From contig SAPZ01000009.1 of NCBI GenBank assembly GCA_004020875.1, positions 186,001 through 250,000 on the forward strand: a stretch of DNA of 64,000 nt, read 5' to 3'. Below are positions 63,631 through 64,000 of this stretch, one piece after another; the first letter of the stretch is position 1, and the number at the start of each line of letters is the position of its first letter. A program made the translations under genes and the position numbers. The notes beneath the pieces are model-generated. The model was not told the origin of the DNA. It saw only the letters and a program-made list of their open reading frames with translations, and did no database searches. This DNA is from Mesorhizobium sp. GTDB lineage: Bacteria > Pseudomonadota > Alphaproteobacteria > Rhizobiales > Rhizobiaceae.

Positions 63631-64000
63631 TCACATCGGATTGGGCAGGTAGCTGCTCCCTCCCCGGCATTGCTTCAGATAATCGAGAGCGCGCGCCTGG
63701 CCGGTGATCTCGAGGTCGCCGCGATAGACCGGGTCGTGCCAGCCCTCGATGTCGATGGCGCCCTTGTAGCCGGCCAGCCGCAATTCGCTGATCACCCGCG
63801 TCCAGTCGCTATCGCCGAAGCCCGGCGTGCGCATTTGCACGAAAGGCAGGCGGCCGAACACGCCATGCTCGCGGATCACGTCCCAGCGCACCGTCGCGTC
63901 CTTGCCATGGACATGGAAGATGCGCGGCGCCCATTTGCGGATCTGCGGCATCGGATCGATCAGGTAGACGAGTTGGTGGCAGGGCTCCCATTCCAGCCCG
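63631..64000 (-). CDS. Sugar phosphate isomerase/epimerase, cut by the window edge
   Basis: The 3' part of a xylose-isomerase-like TIM barrel is visible: EWEPCHQLVYLIDPM, then FHVHGKDATVRWDVI with metal-binding His and Asp, and IDIEGWHDPVYRGD with Glu and His. The 5' end lies beyond 64000. It is upstream of and in the same direction as the ABC transporter genes, 83 bases before the binding protein. Substrate unknown. Confidence 0.85.
   Translation of the reverse strand, partial: GLEWEPCHQLVYLIDPMPQIRKWAPRIFHVHGKDATVRWDVIREHGVFGRLPFVQMRTPGFGDSDWTRVISELRLAGYKGAIDIEGWHDPVYRGDLEITGQARALDYLKQCRGGSSYLPNPM

Overview
The window looks like the chromosome of a rhizobial alphaproteobacterium, most likely Mesorhizobium or a close relative (Phyllobacteriaceae). 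The reasons are the high-GC coding style, the circularly permuted two-piece tmRNA, an alpha-type SspB, a LOV histidine kinase behind an EcfG-like promoter, and the blocks serB/miaA, folA and hflK-hflC-DUF2065-degP. Genes are dense and often overlap by the ATGA pattern. I saw no insertion sequence, phage gene, CRISPR array or tRNA.

Layout. 0-3 kb: the end of a SpoIIAA-like gene, a RecD-like helicase and a Co-type nitrile hydratase operon whose beta subunit is frameshifted. 3-8.3 kb: an RND efflux pump and a LysE exporter. 8.4-11.1 kb: ilvI-ilvN behind an attenuator with a 16-residue leader peptide. 11.2-15.1 kb: an AcoR-like sigma-54 activator and a flavin monooxygenase with a textbook -24/-12 promoter between them. 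15.2-17.9 kb: a TmpA/TmpB-like phosphonate-oxidising pair with a divergent LysR regulator. 17.9-24.8 kb: two GNAT genes, an XRE-cupin regulator, a HerA-like ATPase, a diguanylate cyclase, miaA and serB. 24.8-30.5 kb: degP, DUF2065, hflC, hflK, folA, DUF4424. 30.6-34.9 kb: cobF, modE-modC-modB-modA with ModE boxes, and a decayed molbindin gene. 34.9-40.5 kb: thyA, DUF2853, the tmRNA, a small ATPase, an MFS pump with its TetR regulator, and sspB with two small genes. 40.5-50.5 kb: a ClC channel with a MarR regulator, a giant AsmA-like protein, a DyP peroxidase, a GlcD-like oxidase and a thioesterase. 50.5-55.4 kb: Lrp with an EamA exporter, the LOV kinase and its response regulator, and a dienelactone hydrolase-like protein. 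55.4-64 kb: a PQQ glucose dehydrogenase, a UvrD helicase carrying an in-frame palindromic insertion, and a sugar ABC transporter operon with an isomerase running off the end.

Several regulatory circuits can be read from the sequence: ilv attenuation, a sigma-54 enhancer-dependent unit, ModE control of molybdate genes, palindromes between divergent regulator/target pairs, and a likely stress-controlled blue-light sensor. The tmRNA and its adaptor SspB lie about 3 kb apart. Three lesions or insertions deserve attention: the nthB frameshift, the doubly damaged molbindin gene, and the 31-codon palindromic insert in uvrD.
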